Origin: JBFHIJ01 sp041596515
GTDB taxonomy: Bacteria; Bacteroidota; Ignavibacteria; Kapaibacteriales; UBA2268
DNA length: 64,000 nt
NCBI GenBank assembly: GCA_041596515.1
Contig: JBFHIJ010000012.1
Location: forward strand, 1 to 64,000
Direction: 5' to 3'
The notes beneath the pieces were generated by a model. It saw only the letters and a program-made list of their open reading frames with translations. It was not told where the DNA came from and searched no databases. A program made the position numbers and the translations under genes. How positions within the stretch are numbered: the stretch's first letter is position 1; every line of letters starts with the position of its first letter. This document shows, piece after piece, positions 1-8,433 of the stretch.

Positions 1-2
1 AT

Positions 3-62
3 TATCTTGCAAACTTGGGATATACCAGCCTTGAAGGTATATATCTGAAGTGTCGTGTTTAG
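3..62 (+). CDS. C-terminal end of a group II intron reverse transcriptase/maturase (partial)
   Basis: The frame opening at base 3 reads YLANLGYTSLEGIYLKCRV and then stops with TAG at 60-62. This resembles the very end of bacterial group II intron maturases, where a Tyr/Phe-x-x-x-LG(Y/L)-x-x-L pattern precedes the stop. What makes the call is its position immediately upstream of a foldable intron domain V and domain VI. The rest of the protein lies outside the window, so RT motifs cannot be checked. The identification rests mainly on the RNA structure that follows. Confidence 0.6.
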   Translation, partial: YLANLGYTSLEGIYLKCRV

Positions 63-141
63 CGAACCGCCGTATACCGAACGGTACGTACGGTGGTGTG
101 AGAGGTCGGAGCATGAAATAATCATGCTCCTCCTACTCGAT
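63..141 (+). mobile_element. 3' end of a group II intron (domains V and VI)
   Basis: Bases about 65-98 fold as a domain V hairpin: a GC-rich lower stem (ACCGCCGTA against TACGGTGGT), a two-base AC bulge, and a short upper stem closed by a GAAC-type loop. A second hairpin at 108-130 (GGAGCATGA against TCATGCTCC) is domain VI, and the element ends in CTACTCGAT at 133-141, like other bacterial group II introns of this kind. The intron lies antisense to queG, and the boundary at about 141 falls a few codons before the natural end of that gene. The 5' half of the intron is upstream of the window, so whether it is full length or active is unknown. Confidence 0.8.
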
Positions 142-1051
142 AAGTTCGCAAATTTCTTTTAATACCTTCATGCTTTGTCCTTTTAATAGGAGATTTGGCA
201 AATCTAAGTCTAAATTCCTCATCGCTCATTGCCATTATTTTATCTACATTAAAATTAGTTTCACCGTATCTTGGAAATAGTAATTCATCTTTACTGTTGC
301 TCTCTATCTTTTTATTCCAAGGGCACACTTCCTGGCAGATGTCGCAACCGTATGCCCAGCCATTTAAATTATCAGCTATTGGTTCAGGAATTACTTTCTC
401 CGGCTTAGCTTCTATAGTCCAATATGAAATACATTTTTGCGAGTCAACTATCTCAGGAGCTATAATCGCTTTCGTAGGGCAAGCTTCTAAGCATGCAGTA
501 CATTTACCACAATGATTTTTGATTTGCTTGTCAGAGACGAACTCTAAAGAAGTAATTATTAACCCAATGAAGAAATAGGAACCATATTTGGGATTAATTA
601 TATTGCCGTTCTTTCCTTGCCACCCCAAGCCTGCTTTTATAGCCCATTGCCTATCTAAAGTAGGTCCTGTGTCAATGTATACTCTATTCTCCGCCTCAGG
701 CATCAGTTCAGTAATATATCTGGTAGTTTGTTTGAGTTTCTTTTTAATAATATCGTGGTAGTCATTTCCCCAAGCGTAACGGGAAATTTTTGCAGAGTCA
801 GATTTGTGGTTAAATCCGGTGTTATATGGATAGGCTAAAGCTATTACAGATTTGGCACTTTCAAAAAGTAATCTAATATCTTCTTTTTTATCAAAATTTT
901 TATCTAAATAGTGCATATCGGCATGAAATCCTGACTCTATCCACTTCGCATAATTTCCTGCTTCGTTAGATAAATTAGTGCCTTCTGCAAATCCAATATC
1001 TAAAAATCCCAATTCCTTGGCAAAATCTGAAATCAAATGTTTAAGATTCAA
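122..1051 (-). CDS. queG: Epoxyqueuosine reductase QueG, C-terminus formed by the intron
   Basis: QueG is a cobalamin- and Fe-S-dependent enzyme that reduces epoxyqueuosine to queuosine in tRNA anticodons. The sequence shows the conserved DTGPTLDR segment with the catalytic Asp, the GWQGKN motif, and two ferredoxin-type clusters (CGKCTACLEACP, later CDICQEVCPWN). I place the start at TTG 1051 because it has a GGAGG Shine-Dalgarno 7 bases upstream (1059-1063). A longer open frame to ATG 1129 only adds residues overlapping the Rieske gene. The gene runs into the group II intron: the last residues (RVGGA) and the stop codon come from intron sequence. The family's SPIKR(T) motif sits about 20 residues before the stop, so only a short tail is replaced and the enzyme may still work. 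It is last in the MBL-Rieske-queG operon. Confidence 0.88.
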   Translation of the reverse strand: MNLKHLISDFAKELGFLDIGFAEGTNLSNEAGNYAKWIESGFHADMHYLDKNFDKKEDIRLLFESAKSVIALAYPYNTGFNHKSDSAKISRYAWGNDYHDIIKKKLKQTTRYITELMPEAENRVYIDTGPTLDRQWAIKAGLGWQGKNGNIINPKYGSYFFIGLIITSLEFVSDKQIKNHCGKCTACLEACPTKAIIAPEIVDSQKCISYWTIEAKPEKVIPEPIADNLNGWAYGCDICQEVCPWNKKIESNSKDELLFPRYGETNFNVDKIMAMSDEEFRLRFAKSPIKRTKHEGIKRNLRTYRVGGA

Positions 1052-1466
1052 GATTTTTCCTCCAAAGCGGGGTGGAGTCTCTATTTGGTTTTTCGACAAA
1101 TATTCTTCCATCTTTTTCAAATATTTCAAATTGCTTCAAAGATTTTATACCCTGTTGTGTATTTACGTTTTGACCTGATTCCAAAGAGTAAGTCCAACCA
1201 TGCAATGGGCACATCAGTTCAGTGCCGGTCAGTAAGCCGTTGTATATCTCAGGTTGGTGTCTGTGTGGACAAATATTGGTAACACAGTACAATTTTCCAT
1301 CTATTCTAAATACCGCAAGTTCCCAGTCATTATCCTCTTCAAAGCATACTTTTTTACCTTTGTTTTCAAATAAGTCTTTGGATGCCATTACATCGCAAAA
1401 AGTTTTACCATTTATTTCGCAAGTGGGGTATTGTTGTTTATCATCTTCTAAAAAATCAAAATTCAT
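1041..1466 (-). CDS. Rieske [2Fe-2S] ferredoxin-like protein
   Basis: A 141-residue soluble protein with both halves of a Rieske cluster site: C66-P-H68 and C86-P-L-H89-G-W. In this family two Cys and two His bind a [2Fe-2S] cluster used for electron transfer to oxygenases or reductases. There is no signal peptide or membrane segment and no oxygenase domain, so this is a stand-alone ferredoxin-type or NirD-like Rieske protein. It overlaps the upstream hydrolase by one base (TAATG) and the downstream queG by 11 bases, so the three genes are co-transcribed. An electron-donor role for QueG or the hydrolase is only inference. Confidence 0.85.
   Translation of the reverse strand: MNFDFLEDDKQQYPTCEINGKTFCDVMASKDLFENKGKKVCFEEDNDWELAVFRIDGKLYCVTNICPHRHQPEIYNGLLTGTELMCPLHGWTYSLESGQNVNTQQGIKSLKQFEIFEKDGRIFVEKPNRDSTPLWRKNLES
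1059..1063 (-). promoter_or_regulatory. Ribosome binding site that sets the TTG start of queG
   Basis: On the minus strand GGAGG is followed by seven bases and TTG, then the natural QueG N-terminus (NLKHLISDFAKELGF). The site lies inside the last codons of the upstream Rieske gene, so the two genes overlap by 11 bases and may be translationally coupled. Confidence 0.6.
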
Positions 1467-2323
1467 TAGTTTTTCTCCGTAAGGATGATATTATCCGCCA
1501 TTACATAGCCGGATTTATGTTCCCGAATCTTTGCAGCTTGCCTAAAAGCATCATGCTCAAAAATCAAAGTAGCATTTAATTTATGCAATTCAGGTAGTAT
1601 TTTTTTCTTTTCTTCTATAGTAGTAAGAGGGTGATTGTCGTATCCCATTACATAAGGGTAAGGAATGTGGGCAGCAGTAGGGCATAAATCAGCCATATAT
1701 ACAAAGATATCTTTGCCGGTTTCTATTTTGACAAGTTGCATTGCTTTAGTATGTCCGTTTACCGGAATGACGGTAATGCCCGGTAAAATTTCTTTTTCTC
1801 CATCAACTTCTATCATTTGACCATTTTGTAACACAGGGATAAAATCATCTTCAATAAACGAAGCTTTATCTTTGTATTTTGGATCTTTAGCCCAAGCAAG
1901 TTGCTCTTTCTGTACATAGTATTTTGCATTAGGGAAGGTAGGTTTTGCTTCTCCATCTATCCAAGTGGTAGCACCACCGGAATGATCAAAGTGAAGATGA
2001 GTCAAAATTACATCAGTAATCTGCTCAGGCTTTAGGCTAAAATTAGCCAAAGCAGAGACTAAATCACTAGCTTTTAAATCTATTGCAAACCTATCTGCAA
2101 ATTTTTGATTATATTTTGTACCATTACCAGTGTCTATTAGTATATGTTTGTCGTCACACGAAATAAGCACTACCCGTGCAGCCAAAGGTATTCTATTAAG
2201 TTCATCGCCGGGGTGATAAGCTTTCGACCAAAGAGTTTTAGGAACCACTCCAAACATTGCTCCACCATCCAAAGCAAAAATACCGGTATCTATGGCATCA
2301 ATTTTGTATTTTCCTGAAATCAT
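1466..2323 (-). CDS. Metallo-beta-lactamase fold hydrolase
   Basis: The MBL zinc-binding motif THLHFDHSGG (HxHxDH) is present, with later His and Asp ligands expected in NGHTKAM and YMADLCP. The overall form (DTGIFALDGGAMFG at the N-terminus, GNGTKYNQKFADRF, then the zinc motif) matches the lactonase/glyoxalase II-like MBL proteins; the substrate cannot be told from sequence. I start at ATG 2323 (MISGKYKIDAIDTG). The open frame continues upstream to 2401 but those residues look non-conserved and lack a clear ribosome site. It is the first gene of the MBL-Rieske-queG operon and overlaps the Rieske gene by one base. Confidence 0.85.
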   Translation of the reverse strand: MISGKYKIDAIDTGIFALDGGAMFGVVPKTLWSKAYHPGDELNRIPLAARVVLISCDDKHILIDTGNGTKYNQKFADRFAIDLKASDLVSALANFSLKPEQITDVILTHLHFDHSGGATTWIDGEAKPTFPNAKYYVQKEQLAWAKDPKYKDKASFIEDDFIPVLQNGQMIEVDGEKEILPGITVIPVNGHTKAMQLVKIETGKDIFVYMADLCPTAAHIPYPYVMGYDNHPLTTIEEKKKILPELHKLNATLIFEHDAFRQAAKIREHKSGYVMADNIILTEKN

Positions 2324-2543
2324 AATATAATTGCACATATTGTTAACAAAAAGTTGTAAGACGTAGCAAAAATCTGCATATTTTCGTTTGCAAGTTAGCA
2401 ATATTTCAATATATTTTACAGATGTGAATAAAAAGAATTGGAAATTATATTAAAGCTATATAATTTTGTTGCTTGACTTATTGCAAAGTTATATTTAGTC
2501 TAATAAGAATAGTATTTTAGTTTTATATAAAAGGAGAATTTAG

Positions 2544-4724
2544 ATGGGAACTATTGAAAGGATTCGACAAGCGTCGCCTTATGTGTTTGCATTTTTTGGT
2601 GTAATGCTTGTGGCATTTTTTACAATTGGAGATCAAACAGTTATAACCGGGCTTATGGGGTCAGGGCAAACTAGCGCCGACAAACCAATTGCGATAGTGG
2701 ACGGAGAGGAAATAGCTTACAGAGATTTCGCTGGGATGCTACAGCAGCAAATTGAAAACCAGAGAAGACAAAACCCCGACCAGGAAGTAAACGAAATACA
2801 AATCAAACGCCAAGTGTGGCAAGGTATTTTAGATCAAAAAATCTTAGAAATTCAAGCTGAAAAAGCTGGGATTACTGTAACAGATGCTGAAATCAGAGAT
2901 CAGTTATTGAATAATCCTCCTGACTTTTTGGTAAAACAGTTTTCTGATTCTACAGGACGTTTTGACAGAAAAGCATATTTAGAAATAATTACTAATCCTG
3001 AAGTAATCATGGCAAGATTGCCTGAATCTATGAGCTTTGAAGAAAAAGAAGCACAAGTAAACAAATTTAGAGCTGACATCCTAAATATTCAAGATTACTT
3101 GTTGAAACAGAAATTATCAAACAATCTTTCTTCTATAGTTAGTACTACAGGTTCAGTTATTTCTCCTGCTTTTGCTAAAGAAAAGTATGTTGCTGAAAAT
3201 AGCACTGCATCTGTAAATTTCGTTGCTCTTCCTATCAGGAATGTTTCTGATAAAGGCATTAACGTTACAGATGAAGAAATAAAAGAATATTATGATGCAC
3301 ATAAAGAGTTTTACAAACAAAAACCACAACGTCAAATTTCTTATGTTTCTTTCCGTATGGTACCTTCTCAGAAAGACTCTTTGAAAGCTCAGAAAAGCAT
3401 ACAAGAAATCATGACAGCATTTAGCAAAGCTCAAACTGTAGAAGCAAAAGATGATGCTTTTGATTTGATGTGGAGTAAACACAATGGTGATACTTATGAT
3501 TATACTTTAGTTAATGATATTGATCCTAGGAAATCTAATTTCATACTCTCTTTGGCTAACCGCCAGGTAGCAGGGCCATTTACTTTAACTGATGGCACTT
3601 ACTTCTTTAGATTAGATGACAGACGTGATGGCGAAAATGAAGTAGTTAAAGCCAGCCACATCTTAATCAGAGCGAATGAAAATAATTTGGATAGTGCAAA
3701 AGCTGAAGCAGATAAAATCTACAAAGATGCAAAATCAGGTAAGGACTTTGCAGAGCTTGCAACACTTCACTCAGAAGATCCAGGCTCTAAAACTAAAGGC
3801 GGTGACTTAGGTTACTTTAGTAAAGGCAAAATGGTTCCTGAATTTGATAAAGCTTGCTTTGGTAATAACGTAGGCGATATCGTTGGTCCAATTAAAACTC
3901 AATTTGGTTACCACATTATCAAAATTGATGATAAAAAATCTGACGAAGTTAAATATAGTGAAATCAGAATAGCTCCTCACATGTCTACTTCTACTCGTAA
4001 CTTACTTATGAGAGATGCTCAGATTATGGCGAAACAAGCTGCAGAAGAAGGACTATCTTTGGATACACTTGCTGCTCGCAAAGGGCTAAGAGCGTTCACT
4101 CCGGGATTCTTCGGGAAAGAAAGTCCTATTTTGAGTTCTCAATACCTTACTGATAAAGCTTTCGAAACTGAAGTTGGTAGTATTATCGAGCCAATGGAAT
4201 TAGATTATTATGGTCTTACCGTAACTCAAGTAGTTGGCGAAAAACCAGAAGGTATCATTTCACTTGAAGACAAAAAAGAGGAAATCAAAGGCAAATTGAT
4301 CGAACGTAAAAAATTAGATGGACTTAAATCTAAAGCAGATGAGCTTTATGCTAAAATTAAAAGCGCAGGTTCTATTGCGGCTGCTAAGGAATTAGATCCT
4401 ACAATTGATATGAAAACTATCGACAATTTGAAAAATGATGGCAAAGTAAGTGGATTTGGAACAGAGCCTGCTTTCACAACTAATGCTTTTGCTCAATCAC
4501 TTAATAAAGTTGTTGGTCCTATTCGTGGCGAAAAAGCTTACTTCGTTTTAGAAGTGACAAACAGAAATATGCCTGCAAAAGAAGATATAGAAGCTAATCT
4601 TGCTTCATATATCGAAACTTTGAAACAACAATCTTCAGGTATTACATTCTACCAATGGATGAATGCTATTAAAGAGCAATCTAAAATAGAAGACTTCAGA
4701 AAAGACTTCTATAAAGAATACTAA
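2544..4724 (+). CDS. PpiD/SurA-like membrane-anchored peptidyl-prolyl isomerase
   Basis: A 726-residue periplasmic folding factor. One N-terminal membrane helix (about residues 12-33) anchors it, followed by a SurA_N-type chaperone region with DGEEIAYRDF and a conserved WQGILDQKI helix. A parvulin (rotamase) domain lies at about residues 370-462, with ASHILI, the GGDLGYF loop and FGYHIIKI. This order matches PpiD, which helps proteins leaving the Sec translocon fold. The rest of the C-terminal half is a further chaperone-like region. A good AAAGGAG ribosome site precedes ATG 2544. It is a single-gene unit closed by a strong terminator and flanked by a divergent operon on the left. PpiD rather than SurA is favoured by the membrane anchor and length. 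Confidence 0.88.
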   Translation: MGTIERIRQASPYVFAFFGVMLVAFFTIGDQTVITGLMGSGQTSADKPIAIVDGEEIAYRDFAGMLQQQIENQRRQNPDQEVNEIQIKRQVWQGILDQKILEIQAEKAGITVTDAEIRDQLLNNPPDFLVKQFSDSTGRFDRKAYLEIITNPEVIMARLPESMSFEEKEAQVNKFRADILNIQDYLLKQKLSNNLSSIVSTTGSVISPAFAKEKYVAENSTASVNFVALPIRNVSDKGINVTDEEIKEYYDAHKEFYKQKPQRQISYVSFRMVPSQKDSLKAQKSIQEIMTAFSKAQTVEAKDDAFDLMWSKHNGDTYDYTLVNDIDPRKSNFILSLANRQVAGPFTLTDGTYFFRLDDRRDGENEVVKASHILIRANENNLDSAKAEADKIYKDAKSGKDFAELATLHSEDPGSKTKGGDLGYFSKGKMVPEFDKACFGNNVGDIVGPIKTQFGYHIIKIDDKKSDEVKYSEIRIAPHMSTSTRNLLMRDAQIMAKQAAEEGLSLDTLAARKGLRAFTPGFFGKESPILSSQYLTDKAFETEVGSIIEPMELDYYGLTVTQVVGEKPEGIISLEDKKEEIKGKLIERKKLDGLKSKADELYAKIKSAGSIAAAKELDPTIDMKTIDNLKNDGKVSGFGTEPAFTTNAFAQSLNKVVGPIRGEKAYFVLEVTNRNMPAKEDIEANLASYIETLKQQSSGITFYQWMNAIKEQSKIEDFRKDFYKEY

Positions 4725-4756
4725 AATTATTTTACCTGCAGTGTAGATTTAAAAAA

Positions 4757-4790
4757 AGAGCTTGCTATTCAGCAGGCTCTTTTTTTATTT
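4757..4790 (+). terminator. Rho-independent terminator after the ppiD-like gene
   Basis: AGAGCTTGCT (4757-4766) pairs with AGCAGGCTCT (4771-4780) across an ATTC loop, with one G-U pair, and is followed by seven T in a row. Confidence 0.88.
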
Positions 4791-5020
4791 ACTATTTTGC
4801 ATTACAAACCTTACATAGTAGAGCCTTGCATAATTGATTTATAGAGCACTTCGCGTAAAACAGTATAAAATCTGAATTAATTTCATAATCGATTATCTAT
4901 GTGCTATATTTATGTTGTAAGACTTTTATGAAAATATATAAAATATACCATTAGTATAGTGTATTCTAAAACTGAAAACTGAAAATAGAATATAATAATA
5001 ATAGTATTTAAGGGTTAAAT
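4791..5020. other. Intergenic region before the redox operon
   Basis: An AT-rich spacer with no credible gene. It holds a perfect 12-bp palindrome, ATAATCGATTAT, at 4885-4896, a possible operator, and an AAGGG ribosome site 6 bases before ATG 5021. A promoter for the redox operon must lie here, but I could not pick convincing -35/-10 elements. Confidence 0.4.
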
Positions 5021-5959
5021 ATGGCTGGTATTTCACGGAGAGATTTCTTCAAAGTAACAGGTGCGATGTGTGGAGCTACAGCTCTTAGTGCTGTGGAATC
5101 AAAAGCACAAAGTCGCCCGGTTAACATCCTTTCTTCTGATAGGATGGGAGTCTTGGTAGACACTACAGTCTGTATTGGTTGCCGGAACTGCGAATGGGCT
5201 TGCAAAACAGCACATGATATACCGACGGATCACATTGATACATATCAAGACAGGTCAGTTTTTAAAGAATACAGGCGACCAAACGAAAAGTCACTAACGG
5301 TAGTAAACGAGTATAAAAATCCGAAAAGTGAGTACTTGCCTACCGATGTAAAAATTCAATGTATGCACTGCGACCATCCTGCTTGCATTTCTGCTTGCAT
5401 CGTAGGTGCATTTTCTAAGTTGGAAAATGGAAGTGTTGTCTGGGATACTGAGAAGTGTATCGGTTGTCGTTATTGCATGGTTGCATGTCCTTTCCAAATT
5501 CCAACTTACGAATTTGAAAAGGCGATTCAACCTAATATTTCAAAATGTGATTTCTGCACAGAAAGAACCAAAGAAGGCAAATTAACAGCTTGCGTTGAGA
5601 TTTGTCCTGTAGAAGCTCTTACTTATGGGCCAAGACAAGATTTGATTAAAATCGCCAGAAAACGAATAGCTCGTAATCCTGAAAGATACATGGATCATAT
5701 TTATGGCGAAAAAGAAGTTGGTGGGACTAGCTGGTTATATATGTCAGTCCAGGATTACGGAGAGATTGGATTCAAGAAATTAGGTGACAAAACTGCACCT
5801 GGTGTGTCCGAATCAATACAGCATGGTATATTTGCTTATTTCGTGCCTCCTGCGATGTTTTATTCGCTTTTAGGAATGATAATGTGGATTACTAAGAAAA
5901 GAGAGACAGAGAAGAAGGAAAAGCTAAACCAGAACAACGAAGGAGAAGGTCATGAGTGA
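5021..5959 (+). CDS. HybA/HmcB-like Tat-exported 4Fe-4S protein with C-terminal anchor
   Basis: The N-terminus SRRDFFKVTGAMCG is a Tat signal, so the folded protein is exported. Four 4Fe-4S cluster sites are visible: CIGCRNCEWAC, CMHCDHPACISAC, CIGCRYCMVAC, and CDFC with CVEIC. A membrane helix near residues 270-295 (IFAYFVPPAMFYSLLGMIMWI) anchors the C-terminus. This is the HybA/HmcB plan: an electron-wire subunit that sits on the periplasmic face and passes electrons to or from an NrfD-type quinone-binding partner. That partner is the next gene, overlapping by 8 bases. No catalytic subunit (hydrogenase, molybdopterin) is encoded nearby, so the source or sink of electrons must be the adjacent cytochrome or a partner elsewhere. 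Confidence 0.88.
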   Translation: MAGISRRDFFKVTGAMCGATALSAVESKAQSRPVNILSSDRMGVLVDTTVCIGCRNCEWACKTAHDIPTDHIDTYQDRSVFKEYRRPNEKSLTVVNEYKNPKSEYLPTDVKIQCMHCDHPACISACIVGAFSKLENGSVVWDTEKCIGCRYCMVACPFQIPTYEFEKAIQPNISKCDFCTERTKEGKLTACVEICPVEALTYGPRQDLIKIARKRIARNPERYMDHIYGEKEVGGTSWLYMSVQDYGEIGFKKLGDKTAPGVSESIQHGIFAYFVPPAMFYSLLGMIMWITKKRETEKKEKLNQNNEGEGHE

Positions 5960-7193
5960 GAATTTCATTACAGTTCCTCTTTCAGGAGAGCATAAAAAAG
6001 TTAATTACTTTACTCCGGGCGTGTTCCTGCTGATACTAATCGCTATTAATGGCTTAGTATTTCTGGCAGGTAGATTTATATTTGGCATAGGCGCTGTTAC
6101 TAATTTGGATAATTACTATCCTTGGGGTTTATGGATCGGCGTAGATGTTGCTGCAGGAGTAGCCCTTGCTGCTGGTGGCTTTACTTCCTCGGCATTAGCT
6201 CATATACTTCATCGTGAAGATTTTCATGTTATTGTGCGCCCGGCTCTACTTACTGCAATGCTGGGGTATTCTTTTGTAGCATTTGGCGTATTTACTGATA
6301 TAGGTCGTTGGTATTATATATGGCATCCACTTGTAAACTGGAATCCGAATTCTGCTTTGTTTGAAGTAGGTATTTGTGTTATGTTTTATTTGACAGTGCT
6401 TTATATTGAATTCTTACCGGCGATAGTAGAGCGTTTTATTTATAAAGTAAATCTGCCTGGCATACTCAAAGGTCTTAATAATGTTGTAGAAAAACTCTTA
6501 GCATTATTAGACAAGACTTTACCTAAAGTAATGTTTGCTTTCATTATAGCAGGTGTTGTTCTTTCTACTTTACACCAATCTTCTTTAGGAACTTTGATGA
6601 TTATTGCCGGCGACAAAATGCACCCTCTTTGGCAAACTCCTATACTACCGTTACTGTTCTTTTTGTCAGCAGTTTCTGTTGGATTCCCGATGGTTATGTT
6701 CGAGTCACTGATTGCGGCAAAATCTTTCAGAATTCCACCGGAAATGCACGTGCTAAGCAAACTTGGCAAAGTAATGCCTCTTTTGTTAGGGATATATTTA
6801 GCATTTAAGTTAGGCGATATGTTCATCAGAGAGACTTTTGTATATTTACTTGACTTTAACACAGCTAGCATTATGTTTCTAATCGAAGTTATTATAGGAG
6901 CTGTTATTCCACTTAGAATGTTTTTATCTAAAAAAGTTTTAAACAAACCTTGCTTACTAATGGTTGCATCCGGATTAGTTGTATTTGGCGTCTTTATCAA
7001 TAGAGTTAATAACTTTGTTACTGCTTATACTCCGCCAAATGCAGATTATTCATATTTTCCTTCTTACGGAGAAATATCAGTAACCTTAGGATTTATAGCA
7101 ATTCTGATTTTGCTTTATAGAGCTTTTGTTATGATATTTCCTGTGATTTCTTTACCAAAAGATCCCGAGAGGAATCAAGGGGAGGAGTGCTAA
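5952..7193 (+). CDS. NrfD/HybB-like polytopic membrane quinone-interacting subunit
   Basis: A 413-residue protein with about ten membrane helices. It carries HybB-family features: YPWGLWIGVDVAAGVALAAGG near the N-terminus, IWHPLVNWNPNSALFEVGICVMFY, then STLHQSSLGTL and PLLFFLSAVSVGFPMVMFE. In HybB/HmcC/NrfD proteins this subunit binds menaquinone and links it to a periplasmic Fe-S subunit. It overlaps the Fe-S gene by 8 bases and ends one base before the cytochrome start, so the three products should be made together. HybB/HmcC-like is a better fit than the smaller PsrC type because of length and motifs. Confidence 0.9.
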   Translation: MSENFITVPLSGEHKKVNYFTPGVFLLILIAINGLVFLAGRFIFGIGAVTNLDNYYPWGLWIGVDVAAGVALAAGGFTSSALAHILHREDFHVIVRPALLTAMLGYSFVAFGVFTDIGRWYYIWHPLVNWNPNSALFEVGICVMFYLTVLYIEFLPAIVERFIYKVNLPGILKGLNNVVEKLLALLDKTLPKVMFAFIIAGVVLSTLHQSSLGTLMIIAGDKMHPLWQTPILPLLFFLSAVSVGFPMVMFESLIAAKSFRIPPEMHVLSKLGKVMPLLLGIYLAFKLGDMFIRETFVYLLDFNTASIMFLIEVIIGAVIPLRMFLSKKVLNKPCLLMVASGLVVFGVFINRVNNFVTAYTPPNADYSYFPSYGEISVTLGFIAILILLYRAFVMIFPVISLPKDPERNQGEEC

Positions 7194-7194
7194 A

Positions 7195-8412
7195 ATGAAA
7201 AAAGTTTTATATGTTTTTACATTGCTAATTTTGGGACTGGCTATATCCTTTAGTTTGAATAATATAAATAATACTAAAGAGGACGTTAATACAAGTCCAC
7301 AAAAAACTGCAACTGTTACAACTAACTCTGATTTAATCAAGAAAGAAATTAGTGATGACCATGCGAAATCTGATTTGGAGTGTAGCACTTGTCATGCTTG
7401 TTTATATCCTACAGCAGAGGATCCTTGCTTGATAGTTTGCCCACGCGAGCAGATTACAATTCATCATGCCCCTGAAGAAGGTCCTACTGTAATAAAAATT
7501 GAAAAACTTGCTGATAGATATGGTCCTGTAGTATTTTCTCATAAAGTTCATGCACAGATGTCAGAGATGTCCGGGGGCTGTGATGCTTGCCATCATTATA
7601 ACACTGCAGGTCCGGTTCTTGCTTGTAAAAAATGTCACGAACCAAGAGCTACGAGAGAAAATCTTGCAATTCCTGACCTTGAAGCAGCATACCATAGACA
7701 GTGCGTCCAGTGCCACAGGCAGTGGAATCAGAATACCGGTTGCTACTCTTGCCACTTACCAAAAGAAAGTGGAAATAGTGAAATTGAAGAATTAATTAAA
7801 AGGTATCACGAGATAGAGCATCCAGAAGTTAATCATCCGAAAAAGCTTGTTTATGAAACTAAAGCTGACACCGGAAGATTAGTAACATTTTATCACGATC
7901 AGCACGTGCAAATGTTTAATGTGCCTTGCAAAAGTTGCCATACGGAAGAGTCATGTATCGAATGTCATGATTTAAGAAAAGAGGTAACTTATCAGGCAGA
8001 TCAACACAAAAAAATGCATAAAAGTTTTGAAGATCACCATAAACCTTGCTCGACTTGTCATGATAATAACGACTGTAATAAATGTCACAGAGAAACAGAA
8101 TTACCTCCGTTTGACCATGACAAATCTACTAACTTCAAGTTAGGTAAGTATCATACTATGCTTAATTGTAATAAGTGCCATGCAGATAATAAATTTAGCA
8201 AGTTAAACACAGGTTGTACATCTTGCCATAAGAATTTTAAATTAGGTGTTTTTAACCACTCTAAGACAGGTTTGACTCTTACAGGAGAGCACAAAGATTT
8301 TGATTGCGAAAATTGCCATACAAATCTGAATAAGCCAATGCAGATTAAATGTGATGATTGCCACGACGAGGAAATTACTTATCCACGCAAACTGCCTGGT
8401 GTAAATAAGTAA
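7195..8412 (+). CDS. Multiheme c-type cytochrome with 13 CxxCH sites
   Basis: A 405-residue protein with an N-terminal hydrophobic segment (residues 3-20) that targets it to the periplasm, uncleaved or as a signal peptide. I count 13 CxxCH heme-attachment motifs: CSTCH, CDACH, CKKCH, CVQCH, CYSCH, CKSCH, CIECH, CSTCH, CNKCH twice, CTSCH, CENCH and CDDCH. Many other His (for example FSHKVH, FYHDQH, FNHSK) could be the distal ligands. The first motif runs on into CLYP and CLIVCPRE, extra Cys with no obvious heme role. Known partners of HmcB/HmcC-type proteins are multiheme cytochromes of this sort. It is the last gene of the redox operon and is followed by a terminator. Confidence 0.9.
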   Translation: MKKVLYVFTLLILGLAISFSLNNINNTKEDVNTSPQKTATVTTNSDLIKKEISDDHAKSDLECSTCHACLYPTAEDPCLIVCPREQITIHHAPEEGPTVIKIEKLADRYGPVVFSHKVHAQMSEMSGGCDACHHYNTAGPVLACKKCHEPRATRENLAIPDLEAAYHRQCVQCHRQWNQNTGCYSCHLPKESGNSEIEELIKRYHEIEHPEVNHPKKLVYETKADTGRLVTFYHDQHVQMFNVPCKSCHTEESCIECHDLRKEVTYQADQHKKMHKSFEDHHKPCSTCHDNNDCNKCHRETELPPFDHDKSTNFKLGKYHTMLNCNKCHADNKFSKLNTGCTSCHKNFKLGVFNHSKTGLTLTGEHKDFDCENCHTNLNKPMQIKCDDCHDEEITYPRKLPGVNK

Positions 8413-8433
8413 TATAAAAAAATTGAATTGCTT

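Noticed and set aside
1051..1129. QueG starting at ATG 1129
   Set aside because: It would only add residues that overlap the Rieske gene; TTG 1051 has a strong ribosome site and fits the family start.
2473..2501. Promoter TTGACT with a -10 before the PpiD-like gene
   Set aside because: The -35-like TTGACT at 2473-2478 has only a poor -10 (TAGTCT) at a 17-base spacing; the promoter rules of this group are not known well enough to call it.
6440..7000. 186-codon open frame antisense to the HybB-like gene
   Set aside because: The sense frame is a clear membrane protein; the antisense reading has no motif and no ribosome site.
5021..8412. Complete uptake hydrogenase operon
   Set aside because: HybA/HybB-like genes are present, but no NiFe large or small subunit or maturation gene is found in the window.
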